A stretch of 64,000 bases of DNA from assembly GCA_012932295.1 (NCBI GenBank), contig JAAONU010000016.1, positions 45,539,241 through 45,603,240 on the forward strand, in the 5' to 3' direction. This document shows, in pieces, positions 35,401 to 46,395 of this stretch (positions are counted from its first letter, which is position 1; each line of letters opens with the position of its first letter). The notes under the pieces are model-generated. The model was not told the DNA's origin and made no database searches. It was given only the letters and a program-made list of their open reading frames with translations. Source of the stretch: Cyclina sinensis. Lineage: Eukaryota > Mollusca > Bivalvia > Venerida > Veneridae. Made by a program: the position numbers and the translations under genes.

Positions 35401-37918
35401 TACAGGTCCGTGGAAAGGCCTTGTCCAAGGGGGTGTGGTGTCCAAGTATGAAGTAAATCCACTTACTAATAAGGAAGTTATGGTCAAAGTTAACGTTTTT
35501 GGACAATTGTATCTTCAAGGTGAAGGCCATTCAGGGGTCAAGGTCAAATAGGTCAATAGGAAGGCCTTGTCCAAAGGGATGTTGTATCCAAGTATGCAGT
35601 AAATCCACTAATAAGGAAGTTATGGCCAATGTCGGACTGACTGACGGACGGACAGTTCAAAACCTATAAGCCTCCCTTCGGGGGCATAAAAATCAGTCAA
35701 ATTCATATTCAAAACGTTCAGTTGTTTTGTTTACATATATATTTTGCTTTTCAAACTATTAAACCAATACATTTATCAGACAGTTATGTTGTAACGGAAG
35801 AAGTATTCCATCCTTCCTAACATATGTTCTGCTTCAGTGAACATAGGCAGAATCTAAATAGATTCGTGTCTGCATACTGATTAGTTATTCTAGTAAATGG
35901 AATAAATTTACATAGAGGAAAAGATTTAAACACGCGGATATCAAATAATTTTGAAATATTACTCAAACTTGTTTTTATTTCATTTAGTTAGCATAACCTG
36001 TTATATAATATTCTAAATCCAGTTGCCTTTTAACATTAACTTGCAAATAAAACCGAGAAAGAGCTTATTCTTAGCTAGACGTTTCTTTCAAGTGAATTTT
36101 AAGTGACAGTTCCATTACATTTCAAAGATTTTTGTTTGAGATATGGCGTCCAGTTTTGATAGATTGCTTTTATTTTTATAGTTCTTGCAAGAGCATTTTC
36201 CATGTTACATCAAGTTTCAGAAGATTATTCAGAGAAAAGTGCATTTAAAGATAAAAAACATGAGATATTAAAAGGAAGGCAAAACATCTAACCGGAAATA
36301 TCATAGTTAACAGGAAAACAATAAAAAAACACGTTGATTTATCGCATAACTTCTTGTTAATCACGAGTGAAACATGATCATTAAATAGTTTGCTTGTGCA
36401 ACAGATGTACTGTTATGTTTGCACGTATTTTGTTACGCAATTTAGAATGTGAATTCTAAACAATAATAGCAAACTATCAATAAACTGCTTTATATTTTGG
36501 TGATAGCTGAGGAAATGTATTGAAATAAACCATGTATAAATCTTAGAAATGTATAAGTGTATGTATAGTAAAGCTGTTTCAATGAATTTGACGTTTGAAA
36601 AGCCTTGCAGGTCCAGCTTGATTGCGATACAGTTTAATTTTTCTCGAGGACAAACACTTGTACAGAAAAAAGAATTTGTTTTGCTAGTGTTGAAGAGGTA
36701 AGTTGTTTCAAAATACCCTTTTTTTCGGGGGTGGGGAGGTTGAATATTTGTCTATGTTTTTTCCCAAAAAGATAGTCATTACACGAGACCACATTGTACA
36801 TTCATTTAGCTCATTAAATAAAAGCCAAATTGTTTCTTACTTCAGTTTATCAAAATTTTGTCTTTGTCAAATTATTTATGTTATATTGCGGCTAATGTGA
36901 ATTTTGACTTGCTTGATAATCATGCGTGAACTGCTTACCCACAGGTGGCCTTGGGAATTAGCGCAAGTGAATATGGATGTTATTCATATAGCTACGGTCA
37001 TGTAATTCTGTTGAGAATTCATTCAGAATTTGTGTAGACTCGTATCAATTCCAGATATTTATAGTACTCGAAAAGTTCTTGTCTGACAATTTGTCAGCTA
37101 GAGTACGATGTCTACGGAATCTTTCAAAGTGAGTGACGAAAGAAAACAGTCAAACGAATAAAAAATCTAGTTTGCGTAATACATGAATGGCAAAACTAGG
37201 CCATAAGTGAGACTAAAACTGCCACATCAACGCAAGAGGAATGTTTGTTATATTTGCATTAAGATATCTGACAATTAGAAAAGATTGAGTTATTTGTAGT
37301 TTTGAGGAAGGCAATCAATGATGAAATACTGTTTAACTAGTTGCGTTTTAGTGTTATTGTATAACATCAAAAGAACGTGGGAGAATGATTGGTTGATGAC
37401 GTCATAACAGAACGTCAAAAATCAATCATTTGTATTGAAAGGAAAATTAAAAAAAAGGACATTTTTATCATAAACTGTGTCGAAAAGACTTTGTCTGTAC
37501 TAATTTTCCAGTTATTTTTGATGCAATAAATATTCAATGTTCCATAAATGATAAACAGATAAAAATTCGTCAGTAAAACAATAAATGTTTTGATGACAAT
37601 AGTTCTATGCGCGAAATATATGCCCACAAAGCTCACTCCTCTTGTCGTATTTAATAGTTATTACGTCTCAAGATGTTAAATGTTTTGCCAGTAATGTCGC
37701 TGGCAGCGTTGATAAAGACAATATATATATCACCCTTTTAATATAACAGTGATAAAATATACTGAAATATAGATATCACGGCGCACTGTTGCTTTACAAT
37801 TACGTTTTTGGTCCGTCATATATAGGAACATACTCCGATCTCTATAAGAAAACAGTTTATATTATATGTAAATGGGTTACTTACCATTATCATGTACTTT
37901 GTCTACAATAGCACCCAT
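17373..37918 (-). CDS. KChIP-like neuronal calcium sensor (Kv channel-interacting protein family), 7 exons, 207 aa
   Basis: EF-hand calcium sensor of the recoverin/NCS superfamily. KChIPs bind the N-terminus of Kv4 (A-type) channels in the cytosol and tune their surface expression and inactivation. Coding exons (minus strand): 37918-37885, 29081-28957, 23128-23059, 22392-22322, 18716-18504, 17763-17701, 17420-17373, total 624 nt, all GT-AG and phase-consistent. Domains: variable N-terminus 1-17; KChIP-like core beginning [15 protein letters not shown]; degenerate EF1 with CPTG (55-58); EF2 loop 90-101; EF3 loop 126-137; EF4 loop 174-185. The match to KChIPs ([36 protein letters not shown]) is closer than to NCS-1/frequenin. 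The short MGA N-terminus leaves myristoylation of Gly2 possible but unsupported, as position 6 is Asp. Vertebrate KChIP genes use alternative first exons, so others may lie outside or in the 8.8-kb intron 1. Oddity: EF2 is canonical here. Confidence 0.9.
17701..17763 (-). CDS. KChIP-like exon 6 (residues 172-192, EF-hand 4)
   Basis: Sixty-three nt, acceptor TTTACATTGACTTGCAG, donor GTAAATAA. Encodes KM plus the canonical EF4 loop [12 protein letters not shown] (174-185) and FMDSCRM. Confidence 0.93.
17953..18155. repeat. 58-bp minisatellite, ~3.5 copies (KChIP intron 5)
   Basis: GATCCTGGTCTAAACTTGAT starts at 17953, 18011, 18069 and 18127, exactly 58 bp apart. Copies differ at a few positions only. 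Confidence 0.93.
18504..18716 (-). CDS. KChIP-like exon 5 (residues 101-171, EF-hand 3)
   Basis: 213 nt, phase 0 at both ends, acceptor TTTGTTTCGTACAG, donor GTATAG. Encodes [20 protein letters not shown], the canonical EF3 loop [12 protein letters not shown] (126-137), and [10 protein letters not shown]...VDKVFQ. Many vertebrate KChIP genes split this stretch into two exons; here it is continuous. Confidence 0.94.
19332..20160. repeat. 24-bp minisatellite, ~34 copies (KChIP intron 4)
   Basis: Unit GAGAATCTGTATGTTAGGTC + TAGG (24 bp). Variants with AGGGTAGGT, ACGGTTGGT and ATGTTAGGT cluster along the array. The plus-strand pseudo-protein (LGRICMLG...) follows from 24 being a multiple of 3. 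Confidence 0.93.
20215..20355. repeat. Long inverted repeat / hairpin (KChIP intron 4)
   Basis: Left arm TTTTTTCAGTGTGTGATCGA...GTGACCATCAGATTTT pairs with right arm AAAATCTGATGGTCAC...TCGATCACACACTGAAAAAA, about 60-65 bp each with a few mismatches and a very short loop near 20278. It abuts the element at 20357. Confidence 0.85.
20357..21015. mobile_element. MITE-like element with 24-bp terminal inverted repeats
   Basis: Left end 20357-20380 (ATTTATTTCATGTTTTTCAG...) and right end 20992-21015 (...GGAAAGCATGAAATAAAT) are inverted complements at 22 of 24 positions. The interior of about 610 bp has no coding capacity. The adjoining hairpin suggests the whole 20.2-21.0 kb block is a foldback-type insertion. 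Confidence 0.65.
21016..22321. other. KChIP intron 4 remainder; nothing recognised
   Basis: AT-rich intronic sequence between the MITE-like element and exon 4. No exon, array or element stands out. Confidence 0.55.
22322..22392 (-). CDS. KChIP-like exon 4 (residues 77-100, EF-hand 2)
   Basis: Seventy-one nt between acceptor ACTTTGTTTCAG and donor GTATTA. Encodes [13 protein letters not shown] and the first 11 residues of the EF2 loop ([11 protein letters not shown]). The loop's final Glu is the first codon of exon 5. Confidence 0.92.
22755..22830 (-). mobile_element. tRNA-like SINE head (relic, KChIP intron 3)
   Basis: The minus strand carries an A-box-like GTCTAGTGGTCA (22813-22802) and a degenerate B region GGGGTTAGCGAGTTCCACCCC-type stem (around 22781-22761) at tRNA-like spacing. 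The T loop is not canonical, so a functional tRNA is unlikely. Confidence 0.45.
23059..23128 (-). CDS. KChIP-like exon 3 (residues 54-76)
   Basis: Seventy nt between acceptor TATATTTTCAG and donor GTAAGT. Encodes [20 protein letters not shown] and then PQG, the degenerate EF-hand 1 in which the CPxG motif abolishes calcium binding in KChIP/NCS proteins. Seventy nt is also the usual size of this exon in KChIP genes. Confidence 0.93.
23466..23915. repeat. 55-bp minisatellite, ~8 copies (KChIP intron 2)
   Basis: Unit contains ACACGCTTGCTTATATCGGG, TCATTTTCCCTGCAG and TCAAATATATATAATCTATG. The PstI-like CTGCAG recurs every 55 bp (57 at the first step). It lies about 340 bp from the acceptor of exon 3. 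Confidence 0.93.
23916..26447. other. KChIP intron 2 interior; nothing recognised
   Basis: AT-rich sequence without credible exons on either strand. A 94-codon minus frame at 24924-25208 is featureless. Confidence 0.5.
26448..27582. repeat. 68-bp minisatellite, ~16-17 copies (KChIP intron 2)
   Basis: Unit GAGACAAAATGTATGGAGGC + ACCAGGAAACCAAACACAGA + CATGACAAAATCAAAGATGA + CGTCTGGA (68 bp). Sub-blocks share variants (GGAGGGAACAGG versus GGAGGCACCAGG), as expected from local unequal exchange. The 211-codon minus frame across it is a repeat by-product. Confidence 0.93.
27583..28956. other. KChIP intron 2 remainder; pyrimidine-rich tract at 28596-28662
   Basis: A plus-strand frame at 27763-28230 (155 codons, rich in Phe/Cys/Leu) lacks recognisable domains. 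The tract at 28596-28662 is CT-rich (TCTCTCTCTCTTTCCC...TGTCTGTCTGTC). Confidence 0.5.
28957..29081 (-). CDS. KChIP-like exon 2 (residues 12-53)
   Basis: Acceptor TTTTTTCTACTTTCAG, donor GTGAGT, 125 nt. Encodes the KChIP core start, including [15 protein letters not shown] and [16 protein letters not shown]. Confidence 0.92.
29414..30583. repeat. 29-bp minisatellite, ~40 copies (KChIP intron 1)
   Basis: Unit CTGAATACAAGAGTACTGAA + TACAATGCC (29 bp), itself close to a doubled GAATACAA motif. The array begins about 330 bp from exon 2. The minus strand reads without stops in all three frames (423, 266 and 258 codons, Tyr/Cys/Ser-rich), which is a property of the unit and not coding evidence. 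Confidence 0.95.
31913..32004. repeat. Nested inverted repeats
   Basis: Outer pair CAAACTCCTCGC (31913-31924) with GCGGGGAGTTTG (31981-31992), one mismatch. Second pair CTAATCAGG (31959-31967) with CCTGATTAG (31996-32004), perfect. The pairs interlock rather than nest cleanly, so they cannot all form at once. Confidence 0.6.
32377..32400. repeat. Perfect 9-bp stem-loop
   Basis: TATCGCCGT / ACGGCGATA with a 6-nt loop (CCAGGA), GC-rich in an AT-rich intron. Confidence 0.7.
33245..33600. repeat. ~35-bp minisatellite, ~10 copies (KChIP intron 1)
   Basis: Unit of the form GAAACTCTGCTAAATTACAC + TGCTTTGGGGTGTAT, with diverged copies at both ends. Confidence 0.88.
34883..35686. mobile_element. TIR-type non-autonomous element with ~150-bp internal repeats (KChIP intron 1)
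   Basis: Left end ATGCCCCGAAG (from 34884) and right end CTTCGGGGGCAT (to 35686) are inverted complements save one base. The interior has about five ~150-bp units marked by GTTGTGTCCAAGTATG near 34980, 35132, 35282, 35430 and 35580, with CAAGGTCAAATA blocks. CTGACGGACGGACAG sits just inside the right end. No coding capacity. Confidence 0.7.
35690..37884. other. KChIP intron 1, 5' part; nothing recognised
   Basis: AT-rich intronic sequence between the TIR element and exon 1. No exon or array is visible. Confidence 0.55.
37885..37918 (-). CDS. KChIP-like exon 1 (start codon, residues 1-11 plus 1 nt)
   Basis: Encodes [11 protein letters not shown] plus the first base of Asp12, followed by the strong donor GTAAGTAA. 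The ATG has A at -3 and G at +4, a good initiation context. It is the least certain exon because it is short and N-termini vary in this family, but start, donor and phase all fit exon 2. Confidence 0.72.
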
Positions 37919-40900
37919 ATTTTACCAAAAATATAGTCCTGCCAATTATACAATCATGATATCACAGTTATTTGCACACAGGTCTTTTAACTGTTGCTGT
38001 TAATTAATTTAACTACTTGATAAATTCCAAAATATATGACACAATAACCCTATAAACTAAACAATTAAAACAGTTTGAAACAGTTGGCTTCCCGCCGTTT
38101 CGTTAACGTTCTTGCACGCTTTCTGCTTCAAATTCATACTGAATAATTCATTCAAATCAAACGTTAACTTTTTTTCCTTTAACATGCAAAGACCAGGAAG
38201 CGAAATTCACCATCAATCATTTATATAATATCCTGTAATCAGAAAGCCCACTGTTTTGGTAACAGGTCGATACAATCAAAAGTTCATAATCACAATATAA
38301 TCCCCCTAATCAATAATGTCTCCCTTCAACCGTGATTTTTCCAGAAATAATCGCAGTATGTTATATACTTGTTTTAACTGTTTGTCAACCATGGATGTAC
38401 GCATCGATCGCAGACGACAGGCGTAGCTTATTGGTGGAACGAATCTGGGCTGTATAAAAGTCTCTATTTCTTTTTCTCAACAGCTGTTTTTGTGTTTTGT
38501 GTAATCTGAAAGTAAGCCACTGCATGTTTTTCCCCGGAAATCTTTTAAGCTCTTCGTGCATAAGGGGATTAGTTGCAAATTTTCTTATTTTAAAACGCAA
38601 AATGTTAATATTCTTTTTCCAAGTGTTAACTTTTTTTTTTACTTGAACATTTTAGCTCTAGTAAAATAGACACTATAAAAAGTCTTTCCTTAACGGAAAA
38701 CATATTTTTTTCCATTTATCTTCGGATAATAGCACTTAATATAAAATCGATTTACTCTTTAAATTGAAAGTGAAGCCAACTTTTAGATGTGTCTATCGCT
38801 AAGAACTGACATGTTTCAAGCACTATTAAAGAGAAATTGAAATAAAATTTGATTGCAGAGCGTACCTGAAGTCTTCACTTTTTTACGGCCAAGTTTTCTC
38901 TGTGACGAAATCAGTTGTGCATATTAAGTTGATACAAGGCTCAGTATATTGCATGGTATGTTTTGTTTTTTTAGGGGAAAAAAGCGAGAGTTATGTGAAA
39001 ACTTGACATCCTTTCATTACAGTTACGCATAAAAATACTGAACAATTCGTTTCGGTTGTGGGCAAGAGACAGCATGTGCCAGACAAATATCTCTTTGGCA
39101 TCTCAATGTTTATTTTCCCAAAATATTGTGATACGATATACTACCATGGGTCAATAGAGCTGTAAGTGACAGATGAGCTTTAACGAGCTATTGTTCATAT
39201 GAGAGGATTGCCCTTATTTTCTGTAGTTTTCGAGAAAGAATTACGTACTAGTAATAATAAGCAATCATGCTTAAAACAAATCTCGTCGCTTTTCGTCTGA
39301 ATATCTCAACAGATCACCAACATTGACGTGTACAATATCAATAAAAAGAATAGAATTTTGGTCACAATACCTTCCTAAAGCTTTTGAACTAGGAAGTATT
39401 TTTTTTCACAAAACATAAAATCCGCCTTAGTCACAGGCAACTAAGTAACAATGGGCAAAACATGTTGTGTAAAAGTAAATAATTTCATAAGAGTTTCATA
39501 ATAATTAAATTAAACCCTATATATTTGTTTATAATATCATAAAAGTAATAAAAGTCTTTTGTAATTTTAAGTTATTTAAGAAATTTCAGACAGTCTAAGA
39601 AGCTAAGGAACCTTTAAGAATCTAGTCGTGTATTTTACTTAACAAAGCGAAACATATATATACTTTTTTTTCTTTTTTCTTTTTTTTTTTACAAAATCAA
39701 CTCAATATTTTGAATTTTTTTACGATTATTTTTTTTTCTTTTTACAGTGTGGTAATCACTTCTACTTGAAAACCTGTAAAAGGCGAGTCAGAATGCCGAA
39801 GTTAAGCAACGATATCTGCAGATCTTATCTTTGTGAAGTGATATTGATCGTTGTTACGAATGGTAAATGATTTATATGACCCTAAGATCTGAGAGAAATA
39901 GAAGCATTCGTCATATTATATTGACAGGTCTATGTTGATATTACGGGAATAACTAAAATAACGCCTGTTGCATGAAACCATAGAATAATCGCTGAGGAAT
40001 TTTACACCTTTGTGGAGCGACATTCGTAACCATTATATATCTTGTATACTTTTGTAAAACTAATACATTTTGTTTGTCGAAAATCTCTTCTCTTTGTTCA
40101 ACCGAGTTTTTTGTTTAATTTTTGTCATGAAAATAGCAACGTTTCTTCTTGACCTGCTTAAAATCACTTTTCTTGAAGTCAGATCTAATGGTGGTCTCCA
40201 AGAAGACTTATAGTTAAATCTTATTGGTAATTGTATAATAAGACGGTCAAAATAGGAGAACCTTTGCTATAATATGTGTTTCTAAATAGCTGTGCGCATA
40301 TTAAGATTACACTTTAACGCCCACTTGTATTCCTACCCAGTTCGCAGGTTATATTGCAAATAGCTATTTTGTCTGTAACAAACGAACTTACTTCTCCCCA
40401 TCTTTACTAGCCTTAGGCAAAGTGATTCCACTGTATGGAACAATTAATTACCGGAGAGTGAAAAGAAATAGTACCGATATAATAGCTTTTTTTCTTGGCG
40501 TAGGAAAAGTAGTTCGGTAGCCTGATAACAGCTCCTTCAAAACAAACAAGATTTTACAGAACATGTGCTGAAACGTTGGTGATAAATGATGAGATTTTAA
40601 GTTGTATAATCTATCTGGATACATAGCTTTTAATTGAATTTCTTGTAATAAAAACGGCACAAAACAACTGCCTACGTCTGTTTACTTGTATCACACATAA
40701 GGCACGAAACCTTTACATTTGTGTTATGTATTAATATATTTTCCTCTCCACTTAAGCATTATTGGATATAAAGTATATAAAAAGAATTGTCTGTAGTTGT
40801 ATATAATTAAAGTCTAGTAAATGAGTATTTTCCTAGACAGGTAGGCGGTTTGTGTTAGGCTAGAAAACCCGTCTAAAAGGCACATAATTACAGTGTTTAC

Positions 40901-42344
40901 ACGTAGAAACATAATTCAGTTTGTAAAAGTTCACATTTACTAGATAATTATAATCTTACTTATAGCTTAGCAGATAATTGTCTACTGTCTAGGGTTTGCT
41001 CAGAGAGACTATTAGTGGAACATAAAGACGAGGAGTAGATGTAAGCGTGACTGTAAGGTGAAGGTCGGCGATATATCTAGTCTGTACGATGTTCAGAATT
41101 GTATAAAGAACGTGGGTTGCTACTATTTCAGGTTATTTTCCAGGCTGGGGTGCTCACAGCTGCTACAATGCGAATGACTGATATTAAATTGATAAGCATA
41201 AAGCGCATATATATTCTTGTTACAGATGTTGCATAAAAGCCTTTCAAAAATAAAGAAATACAAACATCAAAAAGCAATTTTAAAACTTGAGTTACTAGCA
41301 TAAAAACCTAACTGGTAAGTATCTAAATCGGTATTTAGTTTACTGGTCAAAATTTAGAATGAGTTATGCCGTGAGAAACTTGTATTTGGAGAATTTGTCC
41401 TCTTGAATACTGTGGTTTATCAGTCAATGTTTATGAAATAGTGATAGTCTGTTAATAATGAACTTCTTATGAAGTATGATCATGCCCTTTTCAAATCTTG
41501 TCTTTGATATGAATTTAAAACAGAAACACTTTCGTCTTAAAGATATTAACTGAAAACATGTAGATTTATTGATCATACAATGTCTTCGTTAACTGTCCTC
41601 TACAAAACAAACGTTTTTCTCATTTCATGACAAAAACAAGTGGTGTTTTGTCGCATAAAATGGATAACGTGTAATGAGAACTGAAACGAGCTCTAACGCT
41701 ACTTAATGGGTAAACGTCGCCCCACGGGAAATGCTATTTTGTAGTTTTTTTCTCGGTAAAGTATTTTATAGTGTTTTATGTCGAATTTATGCTTTGCTAA
41801 TGTCAAACCTTGTGGAAATATTTTTTTTCATATGGTGTATTTTCAGATGGCACCAAAACCTGCCAATGTCATTTTAACATTCAGATAGTCATTTTTGATC
41901 GTGATAAACTTCCTACAATTTGTAAACAGATGTGTAAGTTCTTTGTTCAAAATCAAACAAGTTTATTAACAATTGCGGAAGCAATTCTTAAAATTGCTTT
42001 TATAAGTTCATTAGATGTGTCGTGACAATTCCATAACTAATGATCAATTATCAAATAAAATTAAAGAGACAATTAACACGTTAAAGGCGGTACTTCAAAA
42101 GAATTGATTGGTATGAAAATGGGAAACCTTTGAGTATCCGCAGTTGGTACTAGTACATGTATATATCTACTTCATTTTCTTTTATGTTGGTTTCATTCTT
42201 GTACTTGCAATGGAAGTAATAGAACTAGACCGTTCTAACAACAACCAAATATAAAATCAATCTTTACAAAGGACTGGATAATCTATACCTATTCTTACAG
42301 ACATGAAACTCTGTAACAGACAGATGCAATGCATCTTGAAAAAC
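37919..42344. other. KChIP upstream region; no gene recognised
   Basis: Must contain the KChIP-like 5' UTR and promoter next to 37919, but no clear TATA box or GC-rich island is seen. A 71-codon minus frame at 38385-38600 is unlike known proteins. T-rich tracts lie at 39660-39745. Confidence 0.5.
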
Positions 42345-42349
42345 CATCC

Positions 42350-42425
42350 AGAAAGGGATTTTAACTCAGTTTCCCCCGCATCGGAAGCCAACGGTCTAGA
42401 TCGCTAAGACAAAGTGTCCATTCCC
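42350..42425 (-). mobile_element. Degenerate tRNA-like SINE head
   Basis: The minus strand reads TTAGCGATCTAGACCGTTGG then GGGGGAAACTGAGTTAAAATCCC-like sequence, resembling A and B boxes at tRNA spacing but with a damaged B box. Confidence 0.35.
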
Positions 42426-45400
42426 TGACGCAGCTGTCAGAGGTATTTTCTATACAGTTATAAGCCAGTCTGCACTTGACCATAACACTGTATATATTTT
42501 ACCTAAATAAAATGTTTCTGAAAAATATTTTGATAAAACGTGGGTTTCCGACGATGCGGTACTTCATGCTAATTGCTCTCTGCTATCGATTCATTTTTTT
42601 TTACATTTGTATATACATGTATATTCTAGCGAAATATCATGTAATGATTTACGATTTGCTGATATAGTAAAAGTAATGTAAAATATATACAGTATACTGC
42701 AGTAATGTGTTATACGATGGTGGTATTACTTTAATAAATTCCTTATTTGCCATATTCTTGTCTATACAAAGAATTTTTATTTTCAAATTTTGTATTCGTA
42801 AAATTTTACTTGTCTGGAACAGTTTGCAAAAAGCAATAGAACGTTGAAGTTCTGTTTCGAACAACACTTGTAGGAAAAACCGTTGTAACACTCACAGAGA
42901 CAATTGAAATAAAAACTGTAACTGCAGTCGTAGTTTTGTGAACGAAGGTTGTAATTTTCCTGAAGTTGAAATATTAAAAAAGACATATAAGCAGGGAAAC
43001 AGGCATCAAAATTTGCAATGTCTGTAAATAGTTGATGAGACACACATTTACGACCCGACTACCAGCTATTCATTGGTCATATAAATTGAAATTAAAATCT
43101 ATTACCGGAATTTCAATCGTCTTAAATTTAAATAATTCAGCAATGACTTCCGCAAGCTCCTTTAAAATGTTTTAACCTGATTAAGCACCAAGGCTGTGCA
43201 AAATATTGAACAGTAGTAAGAACAATAGATAATATTACGTTACAATACAAATTTTGACCTGAACAGTGTTTATATGTACCTAGTTTTCTGTGAAATAATT
43301 CTTATGTGTTCAGCAGTTTTCCCCGCAGCCCCCTCCCCCGCCCCCACGTGCGCAAACAATATATACTTTAATTTGAAAAAACAAAAACCACACCCAATTT
43401 TTGAGTTTGTAAAGAAATGTAAAGGTGATTAAGGACTTTTGTACATAAGAAAGACACACTGTGAATTTTTGTATAACTTCTCGTAAAAATTCGTGCAGAG
43501 ACATACTATTGCAATGAAACTGGCAAATAGATGCGTAGCTACAAATTTCACATGCTTTTCTGCTCTTCCAAGAAATCTTAAATGGTTTAAAATTTGCGCG
43601 TTGATTTAATTATTCATTCCAACATCGAACTGCTATTCTGCAACATGTCTCTCTCTTATGGCCGGTTTTGTTATCTGATCCAGACTGCCAACACATGGAA
43701 TCAATACTCTTTGAAATAGAAATTAGATAAACAGCCAATTTGATCCTCCCATCCAAACGAATAACATTCGTTTTATGATGTGCAATTTAATAACAAGGTT
43801 ACTTTGAGATTAAAGTACACATTACCAATTAGCATTTTGTGCACATTCTGCATTTTAGCACTAACAAGAATTAAACTGTTATAGCACGTGCAAGTTGCTC
43901 TTCTTAATAAACCACTAAAGCATTTATGCAAAGGTTGATTGTACAAAAAGGATTTACTAATCGCGCAGCGTCATCGCTGAAAGCGTATGTTTAACAAATG
44001 AGTAACTTAGGACCAATTAACTTAATGACAAATACTCCCTGAGGTAATGTTGTAAGCATAAAGCAAGACTGTAAAGGACCAATAATTTTGTTGTTGTTGT
44101 TGTACTAACAACCAAATGCATATTGACAAAGCTAACTGTTACATAATTTTGAATATTTAAAACACCCCCTGAGGGTGTTTTCAGATTTACTGTTATCTAC
44201 CCTGCTATTCCTATGTAACACTATGAAATCGTGAAAATTCTACACTTGTTAAAGTCCGAGACACAGGTTATATACCGGACTAAAATTATTCATCTAGATC
44301 AAATATAACGATCACAATTGATGTTTGTTCCCAAGTCTTGTCAAAGACATTACTGGAAAAAATGATTGAGAAAAGAAGTAAAAACGTGTTACATGAAGAC
44401 ACGCTGCCAACTTTGTTTGTGCAGTAAAGCAGATGGATTGGTGAGCATATTCAAAAGCGGGCAAGACACGCTGAAAATGACCCAAAATGTGGGCGCCGGC
44501 CAATTACAACCCAAGAGTCACTTACGTTGTTAATTCAGACACGCCCCAGACACTGCAGGGTAGGTATTTCGCCAGCAAGTGTTTTTTTTTTAATTCTAAA
44601 GCGTAAGTTAAAAATGCCATGCATCACTCCTGCATGTATACCCATTCCTTGAAGGAAGAGCAACAACGCACTAGAGTTCGAATCGCTAGAAACCTCTTGA
44701 AATTCTATCCAAAATATGACTAGAAAAGTTTTGTTTTCTCTTTTGTGACAGGGGACGAATTGTGGATTAACTTTTTTATGTCGAAAGGTTAGCAATAAAA
44801 CATGGGCAAAAAGGGTGCAGGCGTGTTACCATTGAAAAAAAAAAACCACAAGTATAAAGAGATTGTGTTCCTAATTCTTACAATATACATAACCCAATGC
44901 ACCAAGTTAAATTGGATCAAACGGTTAAAACTTCGTATAGTTAATAAAGGGGAATACTTTGAAGTCATGAAATAAAATTAGTATTCAGTAGATATAAACA
45001 GATTTACAGTGTCCAATAACATTATATCTGAGAACATCCTCGTTTGATTTTGAATGATGGTGCACACATTTTCTTCCATAACTCTAGATTTTGTTCATCT
45101 ACAATTATTTAAGCTGAGTTATACAGCAAAATACGTTTAAAGATTTTGATGTCGTATGGAATATTACTTTACGTAAGAAATTTGAGAAAATTTCAGAAAT
45201 ATTTTAGTAAATCCCAACGGAACAGCTATATACAGTCCATGTTATGACAATCATAACATCTAGTATGCTTTTTTCTATTTTGCAAAATATAGCAAAAAGC
45301 GTTAGCAAAAGCAAGCACAGCCATGACAGTGGCAACATCAAGGACATGTAATATTTTGTTTTCGTGCGTGACCAAGCATCATTGTCGGTCTCAGTTTCGT

Positions 45401-45849
45401 CTCGTGTTTTCTCGTATTTTCACGTATTTATCATTATCTCGAGAGAGAGGTCAGCAGATTGTCTCTGTGTATTGATCAATGTCGGTAATTGACAGCTACA
45501 TCGCCTAGGCAACACTTGGAATTAATAAAACTTGAAGCATCTTTGCTATAACGCACTTACCGCCAACATTATTAGATGGTCGTACAAGGGAGATATTGGC
45601 GATAATTTCAGACCATCCAATATCTAGTAAGACGAAGACATATTGTCCTTTTATTTGGAATGTACTTATATAGAGTTCTGTAGCATGCAGTGTTATTAAC
45701 CCATTTTTTCTCTCAGTAAAACGCAGAATCATGGCACATACATAACGGATTTTCACAAACTGTTTGAGAACACATTCTTTATTTTGACGTTGGAAGAAGT
45801 GGTGGACCACCTGAACATATTGCTATTTTTCTTTTAACAATGGGCATTG
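42426..45849. other. No gene recognised
   Basis: AT-rich. A C-rich run lies at 43321-43346 and a perfect hairpin at 44159-44181. No exon is recognisable. Confidence 0.5.
44159..44181. repeat. Perfect 9-bp stem-loop
   Basis: AAAACACCC / GGGTGTTTT around a 5-nt loop (CCTGA). It looks like a simple palindrome; no adjacent gene gives it a role. Confidence 0.65.
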
Positions 45850-46395
45850 TTGTTTCACGAAATATATATATCCTTAGACGTAATATATCATGTGGTAACA
45901 ATCTTTATTGCTGGGCTATCGAAACTATATCATGGATATCCTTGTTACACGAAACTATACCACTGAGCTATCGTTACTATACCATGAATACTCTTGTAAC
46001 ACGTAACTTTACTGTTGAGCTATCGAAACTATAACATGAATACTCTTGTTACACGAAACTTTGCTGTTGAGCTATCGAAATTATAACATGAATACTCTTG
46101 TTACACGAAACATTAATGTTGAGCTATCGTTAATATACCGTGAATACTCATGTGAAACATACTATACTGCTGGGGTATCGTAACTATACCATGAATACTC
46201 TTGTTACACGTAACTTTACTGTTGAGCTATTGACACTATACCATGAATACTATTGTTACACGTAACTTTACTGTTGAGCTATCAAAACTATACCACGAAT
46301 ACTCTTGTAAACGTAACTATACGACTGAGGTATTGTTACTATAACACTAATACTCTTGGTACACGTAACTATACGACTGAGGTATCGTAACTCTG
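45850..46395. repeat. ~52-bp minisatellite, ~10 copies
   Basis: Unit ATGAATACTCTTGTTACACG + AAACTTTACTGTTGAGCTAT + CGAAACTATACC, best preserved at 45980-46320. Confidence 0.9.

Noticed and set aside
38385..38600. 71-codon minus frame upstream of KChIP exon 1 as an alternative first exon
   Set aside because: It ends in a stop with no suitable donor in phase, and has no similarity to KChIP N-termini.
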